64,000 nucleotides of DNA, from the NCBI GenBank assembly GCA_963921935.1, contig OY998175.1:221914517-221978516 (forward strand), given 5' to 3'. The stretch is from Galeruca laticollis (taxonomy: Eukaryota > Arthropoda > Insecta > Coleoptera > Chrysomelidae). Both the position numbers and the translations under genes were made by a program. The notes below the pieces were generated by a model. It was not told the origin of the DNA and did no database searches. It saw only the letters and a list, made by a program, of their open reading frames with translations. Numbering within the stretch: position 1 is the first letter of the stretch; each line of letters begins with the position of its first letter. Below are positions 1 to 9,960 of this stretch, piece by piece.

Positions 1-296
1 TTCAGACAATAAGTATCTCGGAGCTAAGGTAACAATAGTACATTATGTTACTAGGAGTAGAAGGCTATCATTATTGTTGAGCCGAGATTCTTGCACTGCC
101 GATGCGTTAGCCGAGGCTGTGCAAACTGGGCGAAACATATAATGGGTCTTCTGCTCCGAGTGGCATATACTATTTTTTCTTCAAGTGTAAAGATAATGCA
201 ATTCATAAATAGAAAAAAATTGAATACATTGTTCATATCTCAACTATTTATTAATACAAATATGAAAAAAACAGTTATGGCTTGCATAAGCATTAC
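1..296. other. No gene recognised; flank of the minus-strand Crypton
   Basis: No convincing coding region. Positions 41-54 hold one copy of a 14-bp direct repeat whose second copy lies at 1774-1787, just outside the other end of the Crypton. Short open frames here have no recognisable domain. Confidence 0.5.
41..54 (+). repeat. 14-bp direct repeat, copy 1 (CATTATGTTACTAG)
   Basis: Identical to 1774-1787. The two copies bracket the minus-strand Crypton, as expected if a tyrosine recombinase joined two short matching sites. Chance identity is possible in AT-rich DNA. Confidence 0.4.
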
Positions 297-1676
297 CTAT
301 TTATTTAGTGTAATATTGAAGGTGCAGTTTTGTATACTGCAGTTATTTAAATTTAGGCTACTGCCACCGCTTTCGGTTTCGACATTCACAATCTTGTCAT
401 TGGTGTACATAATATGATTAGTAAAATGTTCGTCTATATTTATTATGTTAGAAATATTGTCATTTGAAAGGTTTCCTGAATGCGAATCTCTCTTGATTCC
501 AGGACTCGTACTTGGTTGTTCTTCCCAATGAAGTATTTTTTGTGCAGTTTGTTTCTTGCTGGAAACATAACCTAAGTACCCTTCAGCAACACTCGTGGAT
601 TTCCATCCACCATGTCGTTTTAAAGCGGTAATGTCTCCTCCGTTGTCAACTAAAATAGTTGCTGAAGTCCTACGAAGGCAATGTCCCCTATATTCATGAG
701 GATTTGTTAATTTCAAAAACATAGCAACGTCTTTTGGAACGTTTGAAATTTTATGTATACCCATTACCACACGGTGACATTTACTGTTTTGATATTTAAT
801 AAAAAATCGCTGCAGATCCATATCATCCGGACGAAGTGCCGTATACTGTCTGACCAAGCTCAAATAAAAATCGCAAAGTATAGTAAATGACCGTTGTTTT
901 TTGTTTTTTGTGTTTGTGATATTTACTAAAATTAAATTTCCTATATCTTGGATTTCGCTGTACTTCAAATGAACAAGTTCATCGCATCACAGGCTACTGT
1001 GACTCAAAATATTAATGTAACCTAAAAACAAACGTTGAAATAAGTAAAAAAAACTGAGGGCGTTGAGATTCGAACCGCAGACCTCCAAGATGGAACACAA
1101 AACCTCTACCGCTGGGCTATCGAGGTATATATGTTTTAAGTTCAAATATTAATCTTCTAAACGATATTATTGCCAACAATTTAATAAGTGTAATAATATT
1201 TAAAAAAATAAGGAAGTACGTACTTTTGCTGCTACATAAACATTATTCGGTACTTCCTGAAGAAATTTATCAAATTGGTCTTTTGTTAATACTTTTGATT
1301 TTTTCGGGGTATAATTTTCTCCTTGTCGCTTTAAAAATGCAGCTAATTTGGTATAATTTTCCATTTTTACATTATGTTTGATGTTTAATTGAGCTTTAAT
1401 CATTGAATATGGTGCCCATAGTGTCGAACTTTTAAATGTTCTTGACAAATACGTAAAATACGCAAGCATAACATTTTCTGTGTATCTTCGTACACTATTT
1501 TCTCTGCACCATTTTATAAATTTTTCATAAGCAAAATCATATACTTTTCGTGACTTCGACGGAATTAGTGTTTCAAATATGGAATTAGCTATTTCGACTA
1601 ATTTCGGAGGTGTACATTGAAATTCTTCTTCTTGAGACATTTTTACAATACACTTTTCAAAACTGACAAACATCAA
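297..1676 (-). pseudogene. Crypton-type tyrosine recombinase, two exons, degenerate
   Basis: The exon nearest 1676 (to about 1200) encodes an N-terminal core-binding, SAM-like domain with the stretch SKSRKVYDFAYEKFIKW, and ends at an AAA|GTACGT donor. The second exon (about 1010 down to 297) encodes the catalytic domain. Counting from the codon at 968, H96 and R99 (GHCLRRTSAT), H119 (HGGW) and the candidate nucleophile Y131 (EGYLGY) are all visible. The region that should hold the first catalytic Arg is out of frame near 1003, and a tRNA-like SINE head sits in the intron, so the gene is probably dead. Cryptons are DNA transposons that move with a tyrosine recombinase. The tail is rich in Asn and Ser and has no recognised domain. 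The intron boundaries agree with the second copy at 1914. Confidence 0.8.
1055..1128 (-). repeat. tRNA-derived SINE head inside the Crypton intron
   Basis: Read on the minus strand, a good pol III A box (TAGCCCAGCGGTAGAGG, 1104-1120) is followed about 30 bp later by a B box (GGTTCGAATCT, 1066-1076). The sequences flanking the boxes do not pair as an acceptor stem, so this is not a working tRNA gene. It reads as a SINE 5' head or tRNA pseudogene that landed in the intron. Confidence 0.55.
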
Positions 1677-1913
1677 ATTAAATGACAGTTCCTGCCTACT
1701 TGGTTACAACGCCCATAATAATACGTCGCTATTTTTTTCTCATTATTTTGTTACTAGTACAATAATGAGCGTTCATTATGTTACTAGTAAAGGAATAGGT
1801 TATTTCTACCATCTGTGTTGCCGAAAAGAATATAGATATGAATATACGCTTGAAGAGAAATTAATTGTTTCACTTAGATGTAAAAGTTTGAAATTAGTAT
1901 TTTTTTTTTTAGG
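1677..1913. other. Junction between the two Crypton copies; no gene
   Basis: This holds the upstream flank of the minus-strand Crypton and, on the plus strand, a pyrimidine-rich intron end (a run of T then AG at 1913) that precedes exon 2 of the second copy. The second copy's exon 1 is absent. Confidence 0.5.
1774..1787 (+). repeat. 14-bp direct repeat, copy 2 (CATTATGTTACTAG)
   Basis: Identical to 41-54. A close variant, CATTATTTTGTTACTAG, lies just upstream at 1741-1757, so the site itself is locally repeated. Confidence 0.4.
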
Positions 1914-2390
1914 TTGCATTAATCATAGGGGTTATGGGTGCTTGTCGTAATAACGAAATGTATTTAATGAAATTGGAAGACATTCAAGACCTTAATTCAG
2001 CTCTTTTAATAACCATACCTAATACTAAAACAAAGATTGTTAGAAAGTTTACAGTGACAAGTGTATTTTATGAAATATGCAAAAAGTATATAGCACCACG
2101 CCCAACTAATATCACAAATAATTCTTTCTTCTTGAACTACCAACGCGGCAAATGTACTGTTCAGAGAATTGGCATCAACAAATTTGCATAAATGGGCCGA
2201 CAAAATAGCAGCCTACTTAAACTTACCAAATGTAAATCTGTACACCGGACATAGTTTTCGTAGATCTTCTGCCACACTAGTAATTGATGTGGGGATATAT
2301 TACAGCTCTCAAACGACACGGTCGCTGGAAATGTATATCCGTAGCTGAGGGCTACCTGGATGACTCAATGACAATTAAATGAACACTGCG
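1914..2390 (+). pseudogene. Second Crypton recombinase copy, exon 2 only
   Basis: Begins directly after a T11-AG acceptor. It encodes GACRNNEMYLMKLEDIQDL, which matches the start of the catalytic exon of the minus-strand copy and keeps the first catalytic Arg (ACR) lost there. The frame breaks near 2190, after INKFA. In other frames the rest can be followed: a HSFRRSSATL motif (H and R), LKRHGRW, and the Tyr in SVAEGYL at about 2350. Exon 1 is missing. This is a diverged relative of the 297-1676 gene, not a recent duplicate, and cannot make an active enzyme as it stands. Confidence 0.75.
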
Positions 2391-2687
2391 AACAAAATAA
2401 TGCAGTCGATAAATCAAATCGGAATCACCCAACTACATACAACACAGACTAGCAGTAATAGCACTACTAGTTTTAATCATAATTCAGTACCAACCTCATT
2501 AAATATTAGCAATTGTAATAACTTTACCAAAATTTTTGCAAAAGAATGAATCTAAATTAAGTACTCATATTTATGTTATTTCTATTATTATTCCTGATAA
2601 TGTTATAATTTCATTTAAAAATGTAAAGGTTTCTATTAAAAATTTGAGTTACCTTATCTATGTTCTTTACATTTTTATAAATAAATG
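2391..2687. other. No gene; AT-rich tail of the second Crypton copy
   Basis: It contains an Asn/Ser-rich coding remnant (to about 2550) resembling the tail of the first copy. No other feature is seen. Confidence 0.4.
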
Positions 2688-2760
2688 TGGTCGATAGCTC
2701 AGTTGTAGAGAGATACTTTACTCTTACACGCGGGAGATCGAGGTTCGATTCCCAATAGAA
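2688..2760 (+). repeat. tRNA-derived SINE head or tRNA pseudogene
   Basis: An A box (TAGCTCAGTTGTAGAG, 2695-2710) and a perfect B box (GGTTCGATTCC, 2742-2752) are spaced as in tRNA genes. The would-be acceptor strands do not pair, so a functional tRNA is unlikely. It is followed by a T run and then by the hairpin element at 2788. Confidence 0.55.
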
Positions 2761-2787
2761 GAATTTTTTTATGCATAGTCGTGGAGA

Positions 2788-2935
2788 AAGTATAGTCTTT
2801 TACTTCTGTAGAATGGCTATTATTCACTTGGATGATTCCAAAACTCACTCGACTGCGCTCGCTCGTTTTGGAAACTTCATCCGCGTGAATAATAGCCATC
2901 ATTCTACACTCGTTGAAGAATATACTATTCTGATC
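2788..2935. repeat. Short fold-back element (hairpin MITE-like)
   Basis: The arms GTAGAATGGCTATTATTCAC (2808-2827) and its complement near 2885-2907 differ only by a 3-bp indel. A nested inner pair, TTCCAAAAC / GTTTTGGAA, surrounds a GC-rich loop with CACTCGACTGCGCTCGCTCG. There is no coding capacity. It directly follows the SINE head and could be the SINE body or a separate non-autonomous DNA element. Confidence 0.6.
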
Positions 2936-3673
2936 TGAGTGACAAAAAAGAGCCACTTCGCTAACTGACATTTTAACGAAATGTCAACATATGATGACAG
3001 CTTTCGAAAAAATAATATAAATAATAAGTAAGTTTTTATTTCGAAATATTGAAGCTCCTTTAAAATATCTTCTAAATAATTAAAATCTGTTTGTAAAAAG
3101 TTCCTGGAAGTTTTCGTGCGGCAAACGTCGAAAAAAAATTTGCGTTGCATTTACCACGTTACTCATTACTCATTGAAACAGCCTTGACTACCGAGAACCC
3201 AATAGAAAAATATATGTAACGGAAAAACAGTGATTCCAAACAGGAATTTTCCGAAAATGCGAAAAAAATTTATAAAACGCAATTTACTTGAATCATACGA
3301 TTCCGTAAATTTTTCAGCAGGACTTTTATTTGAACTACTTACGCTTATTAAATTACCAGGAAATTAACAAAATAGATGCAGATCATCATCAATTCGTAAT
3401 TTTATTAAATAAACGTATTGTGGACAGTACCGGACTGATGGAAATGAGATAATTTCATATAATTCGCTTTAATATTTTATATTTGCTATTTGTTTATATT
3501 TTCCTATACTCTCATTGTTTATGGGAAGTTAAACAAACGCTTATTATCCAAGTGAAAATAAAACTATGAAACGGAACATGTCTAAATAACATGTTCTCTT
3601 TTCCGAGTTAAATAATTATTAAAACAGTATAGTTCGAGTTCCCAGAGGCGTTCGCAGAAGTAAGTAACAACTG
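2936..3673. other. No gene recognised
   Basis: AT-rich with no open frame carrying a known motif. It is probably the upstream flank of the ZMYM1-like gene that becomes readable at 3674. Confidence 0.4.
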
Positions 3674-3929
3674 TTTCCCTCCTAAATCCCTTTATCTTGA
3701 AAGAGAAAATAGGCATTTTGATAAAAAATTGTTTGTAAAAACTACGTCAAACGGTGAACAAGTACTTGGAAATTGGTTGATATATTACAAGCGAAAAGAT
3801 GCACTGTTTTGTTTTCCATGTATAATTTCCCGAAAAGGTCAGAACGTATGGACCACTGAGGGGTTTCACGACTAGCAACATTTAAATCCTACCACGTCAT
3901 GAAAATTCATTATAAAAAAACTATGTCAA
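3674..3929 (+). pseudogene. ZMYM1-like/hAT-derived gene, piece 1: TTF-type zinc finger
   Basis: One frame reads through RHFDKKLFVKTTSNGEQVL, then WLIYYKRKDALFCFPC and GQNVWTTEGFHD, the pattern of the TTF zinc finger at the start of ZMYM1-type hAT-related proteins (paired Cys in a FCFPC core, then W..EGF.D). A stop follows GFHD, where a Trp is usual. The same gene resumes at 7653 and again at about 9961, so it is a single degenerate gene split by later insertions. Confidence 0.7.
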
Positions 3930-3942
3930 ATGAAAAACTTTC

Positions 3943-4402
3943 CACAATATAATAAAAGTTATTGAAAATTCTTCGATAAATCAATATCATCGTCAGAATG
4001 ACAGAAGTTACATTCCATTTGATGCCTACCTGATGTTTAGTAGTTATGAGTATTTTTGGTTAGACCAAGAAGTGACCTAACTTGTGATTGACTTAATATA
4101 TGTTAATAGAAAAAAGAAGAAGATGTGATATTACAAATATTGAAGCTTAGATATTATGAGCCCTATGGTGATATCCTGGATATCATTTTTCCAATTAAGA
4201 TCAGTATAACTGTGCAATGATATAGGAAACCAGGAAAACTATATCTGCTGATCTTTACAATTATCACTTAAGAACACTGTTTAATAGTGGAGAACTCCCT
4301 AGATTTAACTATTCATTGACAACTTCATATTGTAGGTTTCTTGAATGTCTTCTAATTTCCAATTCTTCAAGGAAATCCAGTTCTTGTTTCTTTTCACAAA
4401 TT
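3943..4402 (-). repeat. Inverted 3' fragment of PLE 1
   Basis: Its reverse complement matches the last codons of the PLE gene (CEKKQELDF region, near 7130) and the downstream repeat. Its hammerhead-like motif is cut short: it has CTGACGA and stem II but lacks the GAAAC-to-GTC part. Confidence 0.8.
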
Positions 4403-4910
4403 AAGAAACCCACAATATGAAGTTGTCAATGAACAGTTAAATCTAGGGAATTCTCCACTAATAAACTGTCTTCTTAAGTGATAATTGTAAAGATCAGCAG
4501 ATATAGTTTTCCTGGTTTCCTATATCATTGCACAGTTATACTGATCTTAATTGGAAAAATGATATCCAGGATATCACCATAGGGCTAATAATATCTAAGC
4601 TTCAATATTTGTAATATCACATCTTCTTCTTTTTTCTATTAACATATATTAAGTCAATCACAAGTTAGGTCACTTCTTGGTCTAGCCAAAAATAACTACT
4701 AAATATCAGGTAGGCATCAAGTGAAATGTTACTTCTGTCATTATGACGATGATATTGATTTATCGAAACAATTGTCAATTTTTTAGAATTTTCAATAACT
4801 TTTTTTATATTGTGGATTTAACTAGAAACCGTGAGTTTCATTTAAAACACTAATATGAGCAGATTCCACTAAGTAAGGGTCGAGACAGTTAATTTCATTA
4901 AAAAATCTTC
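4403..4910 (+). repeat. Upstream pseudo-LTR of PLE 1
   Basis: A direct repeat of 7185-7639, starting inside the gene's last codons (AAGAAACCCACAATATGAAG). It keeps a segment of about 40 bp near 4830-4875 that the downstream copy has lost. A hammerhead-like motif at 4743-4776 has its first core base changed (ATGACGA instead of CTGACGA). Confidence 0.8.
4743..4776 (+). ncRNA. Hammerhead-ribozyme-like motif, upstream PLE 1 repeat (core mutated)
   Basis: Same layout as the motif at 7525, but the invariant C of CTGANGA is A, so self-cleavage is not expected. Confidence 0.35.
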
Positions 4911-4920
4911 GAGAGAAAAT

Positions 4921-7265
4921 TTGACCCGACTGTACCAGAAGTTACTACAAAAACGTTACAAAACATCACAAAACATTTGGTTTAACCAAGAATGCCTTAG
5001 AAAAAAGGTAATACCAAATTATGTGAATATAAAATGTCACACAAAAACACCACAAGCACAAAAAGCTATAAAATGTGCTCAACGAGTTTGGATAAAAGGG
5101 GAATATAAGAAATGGTTCAAAGTTAGAGACTCCTTAGACAACTACATAAAAGTTGTACATTCAGAATTCACATTCCAATTACATTCAGTAGAATTTGACT
5201 GTTTGGATGACAAAATTAGAGAAAGTGTCAGCACGATAAAGCATAAGAAATTTAAGAAACAAGAAAAGAAGCTACAGAATCTTGAACACACACAACATAA
5301 AATTCAATACTCAAAACATCATGAAACTGTAAGTACCTACATACCAACACACTTTGCACCACGATTTGAAAACCTTTCAGACACTAATCTTACAGATAGT
5401 GAAATAGAATTTCTAAATAAAGGTTTAAGTACAGCATACCACCAAAATTTACGAATAATATTAAACAAATTATAGCTACAGAGTCAGAAATAGCTTTAAA
5501 ATCTAATTCAAATAATTTTCTTTATGAGAAATTAAAAATTGCCAAAAAATGACATTACAGTTTTAAATGCAATCAAAAAGAAGGTAGAAGATAATAACCA
5601 GAAAAGTTACAAAATCTGATAAGGGGAACACAACTGTCATTTTGACGACTGAAAATTACAATTCCAAAATATATAACTTTATAGAATCTAGCGATGTGAA
5701 AGTTCTTAAAGCAGACCCAACAAAAAAGTTTTCTAATAATGTAAGGGATATTGTTAATAATTCAAATTATCTTTTAAGTGATTATGAAAAGAGGTCTATC
5801 ATACATAAGAATCCTCATTGTCCACAGTTATATGGAACCGTTAAATTACATAAAATAACGAAACCAATTAGACCTGTAGTTTCTTATGTTAATACTCTTA
5901 ATAATATATTGGCAAAGAGGCTCAACAATATACTCAATAGTTACGGATATGAATCTGAGTACTAAATTAGAAATTCAATAGAACTAATCAAAAAGTTGAA
6001 AGCAATCCACATGCAAGATAGCTATAAACTCATTTCGTTCGATGTAACTAATATGTTCACTAAAATTCCTCCTAAAGAATGTCTAATACTTGTAAGAAAA
6101 TTACTAGAAGATAAAAATATTGATCCAGGAATAATATCAGATATACTTAATTTATTTGATGTATGCATTAATCAGAATTATTTCACTTTTGACAATAAGA
6201 TATATATTCAAAATGAAGGTTTACCAATGGGAAGCCCTATATCACCTATTTTAGCAAACATTTTTATGGACAATTTAGAAAGAAAGATTTTTGAAAGTAA
6301 TATTTCGAAAAATGGTTTTATTTTGGTATAGATATGTAGATGACATATTAGCTTGTTTTATGGGTAGTGAACGACAATTAGATGTATTTTTCAACCACGT
6401 CAATAATTTACACCCAAAAATTAAATTTACATTAGAAATTGAAGAAAATCGCTCAATCAATTTTCTTGATTTAAAAATTCAAAGAGTTAATAATGTACTT
6501 GATTATTCAATTTACCGAAAACCAACACAGACTGATGTGACAATTCCATTCAATTCCAATCACCCTATGTCACACAGACTAGCGGCATATAATCCAATGA
6601 TACATAGAGCTTTTTCAGTTCCTATGAACAAATGTAATTTTGATAGAGAGATTAATACAATTAGACAAATAGCAACCTCCAACGGTTATCCATTAGATAT
6701 GATAAATAAGCTAATTAGTAATAAAGAGGAAAAAGTGGCATTACAACTAATATTTCCTAAACAAGCTGATGAAATAAAAACTTATAAAACCATCACATAT
6801 GCAGGAAATATTTCTAATAATATTTCAAAGATAATATCTTCAGCAACGAATACAACAATTTATTTTAAAACAGAAAGTAACGTTAGTACAAAATTGTTAA
6901 ATGTAAAAACAAAAATACCACTATTAAAGAAGTCAGGTATATATGAACTCAAATGTCCAGAATGTAATGCTGTCTATTTGGGTCAGACCCTTAGGAATTT
7001 TGAAATCCGATACAGTGAACACTTACGAGCATACAGATTAAAACAATCAGATAAATCCCACTACGCAAAACATCTACTTGACACCAATCATTCATTGACA
7101 CCTAACACAAAACTAGAAGTGCTGCATATTTGTGAAAAGAAACAAGAACTGGATTTCCTTGAAGAATTGGAAATTAGAAGACATTTAAGAAACCCACAAT
7201 ATGAAGTTGTCAATAAACAGTTAAATCTAGGGAGTTCTCCACTAATAAACTGTCTTCTTAAGTGA
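4921..7265 (+). pseudogene. Penelope-like reverse transcriptase with GIY-YIG endonuclease
   Basis: This would copy PLE RNA at a nicked chromosomal target. It is readable as four open blocks. 4921-5475 is a basic N-terminal region. Near 5620 is KSDKGNTTVIL, an early RT motif. 5642-5965 has YGTVKLHKITKPIRPVVS. 5996-6331 has LPMGSPISPILANIF, in the same frame and separated by one TAA near 5963. 6291-7265 is reached by a 1-nt shift and opens with the catalytic YVDD box (WYRYVDDIL). In that last block (324 aa) the GIY-YIG nuclease starts at about residue 216 (GIYELKCPECNAVYLGQT); the CPEC pair and HYAKH suit the Cys/His cluster typical of PLE nucleases. With at least two stops and two shifts it is inactive, but the copy is otherwise full length. 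Confidence 0.85.
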
Positions 7266-7639
7266 TAATTGCATATCAGCAGATATAGTTTTCCTGGTTT
7301 CCTATATCATTGCACAGTTATACTGATATTAATCGGAAAAATGATATCCAGGATATCGCCATAGGGCTAATAATATCTAAGCTTCAATATTTGTAATATC
7401 ACATCTTCTTCTTTTTTCTATTAACATATATTAAGTCAATCACAAGTTAAGTCACTTCTTGGTCTAGCCAAAAATAACTGCTAAATATCAGGTAGGCTTC
7501 AAGTGAAATGTAACTTCTGTCATTCTGACGATGATATTGATTTATCGAAACAATTGTCATTTTTTTAGAATTTTCAATAACTTTTATTATATTGTGGAAT
7601 TAACTAGAAACCGAAGTAAGGGTCGAGACAGTTAATTTT
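7185..7639 (+). repeat. Downstream pseudo-LTR of PLE 1
   Basis: A direct repeat of 4401 to about 4890, overlapping the last codons of the RT gene. It ends with GGGTCGAGACAGTTAATTTT immediately before the right target duplication. Confidence 0.8.
7522..7561 (+). ncRNA. Hammerhead-ribozyme-like motif, downstream PLE 1 repeat
   Basis: CTGACGA (7525-7531), then T plus GATA-TTGATT-TATC as stem II, then GAAAC, a short AATT loop and GTC (7556-7558). This is the order of the type I hammerhead core with a minimal stem III, as known in Penelope-like elements. Weak points: an extra T between CTGACGA and stem II, and only 3 bp evident at the base of stem I. Confidence 0.5.
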
Positions 7640-7652
7640 ATGAAAAACTTTC

Positions 7653-8290
7653 GATTCAAAAATTAAGAAAGGTGGTTTTATAGACGAACACTTACTAGAA
7701 TAAATTTTAAAAGAAAAAGAAAAGTGGAAACATATTTTAAAAGTCATTTTGAACGCCATTCTGCACTGCGTAAAAAATAATTACGCTTTGAGAGGAACCT
7801 GTCATCCCGAATCTAGAAAATGTATGACCGCCATAGAATTAATTAGTCACTACGATGCTATTATTGCCCAAAATATTGAAAGTCATAAGAAAAATCTGGT
7901 TAATTATTTTTCTCCTTCAATACAAAATGAGATAATTAATATAGTTGCTTCTAAAATTAGACATCGTATTAGTTCAAATATTAAAAAGCAAAATATTTTT
8001 CTATTTTATTTGATAGCGCATCGGAAACTTCTCACTAGGAACAGATGACGCAAATTTTGCGCTATGTTAACATTGATCCTAACACTAATATATGTAGCAT
8101 TGAAGAAAGTTTTATAGACTTTATTGTAATACATGAAAAAACCGGCGAAACACTGGCTAATGACATCGAAAATAAGTTAGCATTAGATGGATTAGCGAAC
8201 AGTAATTAAAGAGGACAAGCATATGATAATGGAAAGAATATGGCAGGTACATACAAGGGGGTACAAGCCAGGATATTACATTTAAATAAA
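7653..8290 (+). pseudogene. ZMYM1-like/hAT-derived gene, piece 2: DUF4371-like region
   Basis: Continues piece 1 after the PLE. Recognisable runs include WKHILKVILNAILHCVKNNY, ALRGTCHPES, a KNLVNYFSPSIQNEIINIV block, DQMTQILRYVNIDPN-type spacing after a frame change near 8040, and a conserved RGQAYDNGKNMAGTYKGVQA near 8210-8280, which holds the Asp of the RNase H-like core. Several stops and shifts. The gene then breaks into the tandem repeat at 8297. Confidence 0.7.
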
Positions 8291-8296
8291 AAATCC

Positions 8297-9060
8297 CAAT
8301 GGCACAGGACCAATTGGACAGGCTTATTTCAGTAACATGTTTGCATAAAACCCAAAATAAAAAATTAGATACAAAAGTAATAGAATGTTGTGAGATGTAC
8401 AAAAAAACAAAGTAACATTCTGGCATCAAATCAAAAACAAAAAATAAAAAAAATTTCTGGTAAATTTGTGAATTTTCTAAAATAAATGTTTTAATGTACT
8501 ATTTAGAGAAAAATGTTGAATACAAAAGTTGTAGAACGTGTTAAGGTCTATAAAAAAGCTTAGTAACTTTTTTGCGTCAAATGAAAAACAAAGGAAATAC
8601 GATTTTTTTTCAACTTTGACAGGCCGCCATTTTGTTTTTACTGGGCCGATTTGGCTCATTAACGAACTCGTTCAAGATTTTGGACCAACTGATTTTTGTA
8701 GCGAGTTTGGTTTCGATCCGTCAAAAAATATGCCCTCTATCGTGCTTACAAATTCCGTTATAATTTGTGAATTTTCTTAAATAAATGTTTTAATGTACGA
8801 TTTAGAGAAAAATGTTAAACACAAAAGTTGTAGAACGTATTAAGGTCTATGAAAAAGCTCAGTAACTTTTTTGCGTCAAATGAGAAACAAAGGAAATACG
8901 ATTTTTTTTCAACTCTGACAGGCCGCCATTTTGTTTTTACTGGGCCGATTTGGCTCATTAACGAACTCGTCCAAGATTTTGGCCTAAACGATTTTTGTAG
9001 CGAGTTTGGTTCCGATCCGTCAAAAAATACGCCCTCTATCGTGCTTACAAATTCCGTTAT
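8297..9060 (+). repeat. 299-bp tandem repeat (two full units and a decayed one)
   Basis: 8463-8761 and 8762-9060 are nearly identical and share landmarks such as GGCCGCCATTTTGTTTTTAC and GGGCCGATTTGGCTCATTAA. The sequence from about 8297 to 8462 is a more diverged partial unit. Each unit contains an open frame, but this is a by-product of the repeat and has no recognised domain. Satellite-like. Confidence 0.85.
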
Positions 9061-9073
9061 AACACACACACAC

Positions 9074-9130
<57 letters not shown>
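9061..9130. repeat. (CA)n then (TA)n microsatellite
   Basis: A short CA run passes into a TA run of about 50 bp, directly before the RTE-type LINE fragment. Confidence 0.9.
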
Positions 9131-9133
<3 letters not shown>

Positions 9134-9726
9134 CAGGCTCTCTACTTCCAGAAATAAACAGAAGAATCAAATTAGCATGGAGAACATTTGGACAGAACTC
9201 TATCATCTTCAAGTCTAGAATGTCACTCCGTTTGAAAAAGAAAGCGTTTGATCAGTGCGTACTACCAGTATTAACATACGGCTGTGAAACCTGGACCCTG
9301 AAAACTGATATCATTAGAAAACTCCAGGTAACGCAGAGGTCTATGGAACGATGCATGCTTGGAATAACAAGGAGAGATAGAAAAAGGCTTGATTGGATCA
9401 GACAAAAGACACAAGTGATAGATGTCATAAATAGAATCAGATCCCTAAAGTGGCAATGGGCGGGGCATCTCGCTAGAAGGACAGACGATAGATGGACCAC
9501 AAAGATAACGCAATGGTATCCCCGAGGCGTGAAAAGACCAAGAAGACGCCCCAACTTAAGATGGGACTACGACATAAAGAAACTCGCAGGATCAACTTGG
9601 GGCCGCATAGCTAGCAATAGACAACAAGGGGCCCACATGGAAATGGAATATATAAATATGTAAAGGGAGGCTACACCATAACAAAATGGTTGAATAAGCT
9701 GCATATGATGATGATGATGATGATGA

Positions 9727-9728
<2 letters not shown>
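9131..9728 (+). mobile_element. RTE-type non-LTR retrotransposon, 3' terminal fragment
   Basis: An open frame runs from about 9136 to 9662. It encodes the RT C-terminus: VLPVLTYGCETWTL, VTQRSMERCMLGITRRDRKR, a WQWAGHLARR block and a RRPRRRPNLRWDYDIKKLAG block, a pattern typical of RTE/BovB-type LINEs. It is followed at 9705-9727 by a (GAT)n run, fitting the short microsatellite tails of RTE elements. It is 5'-truncated and lies between two TA microsatellites, which may have been the insertion site. Confidence 0.8.
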
Positions 9729-9792
<64 letters not shown>

Positions 9793-9803
9793 TACATATA
9801 TAT
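9726..9803. repeat. (TA)n microsatellite
   Basis: About 75 bp of TA directly after the LINE's (GAT)n tail. Open frames across it encode only Tyr/Ile repeats and are not genes. Confidence 0.9.
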
Positions 9804-9960
9804 AACCTTTGGAGCGGAGGGTGATTTTGGCATCTAGGAACACCAAAATGAAAAACTGCATTGAAATTTTTCCGAAGTCGCGTCATGCTACTCTCTACAA
9901 TAGCCCTATTTCATTCTGAAATAAGCCTAATACTGTATGCACGGCTCACACCCTTAATTA

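Larger units (their letters stand above)
3930..7652 (+). mobile_element. Penelope-like element 1 with 13-bp target-site duplication
   Basis: The insertion splits the ZMYM1-like gene and is bracketed by ATGAAAAACTTTC at 3930-3942 and 7640-7652. Inside, in order: an inverted copy of the element's 3' end (3943-4402, minus), a pseudo-LTR (4403 to about 4910), the RT-GIY-YIG gene (4921-7265) and the distal pseudo-LTR (to 7639). PLEs often show terminal repeats with an inverted partial copy at one end; this copy shows that structure complete. Confidence 0.85.

Noticed and set aside
1055..1128. Possible functional tRNA gene on the minus strand
   Set aside because: Same reason: no acceptor pairing.
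2688..2760. Possible functional tRNA gene
   Set aside because: A and B boxes are good but the ends cannot form an acceptor stem; kept as a SINE head.
3960..4010. Hammerhead-like motif in the inverted PLE 1 fragment
   Set aside because: Only CTGACGA and stem II remain; the GAAAC-to-GTC part is deleted, so it was not listed as a ribozyme.
9567..9886. Three overlapping minus-strand open frames rich in Tyr/Ile/His
   Set aside because: They are translations of the (TA)n and (GAT)n runs and part of the LINE complement.
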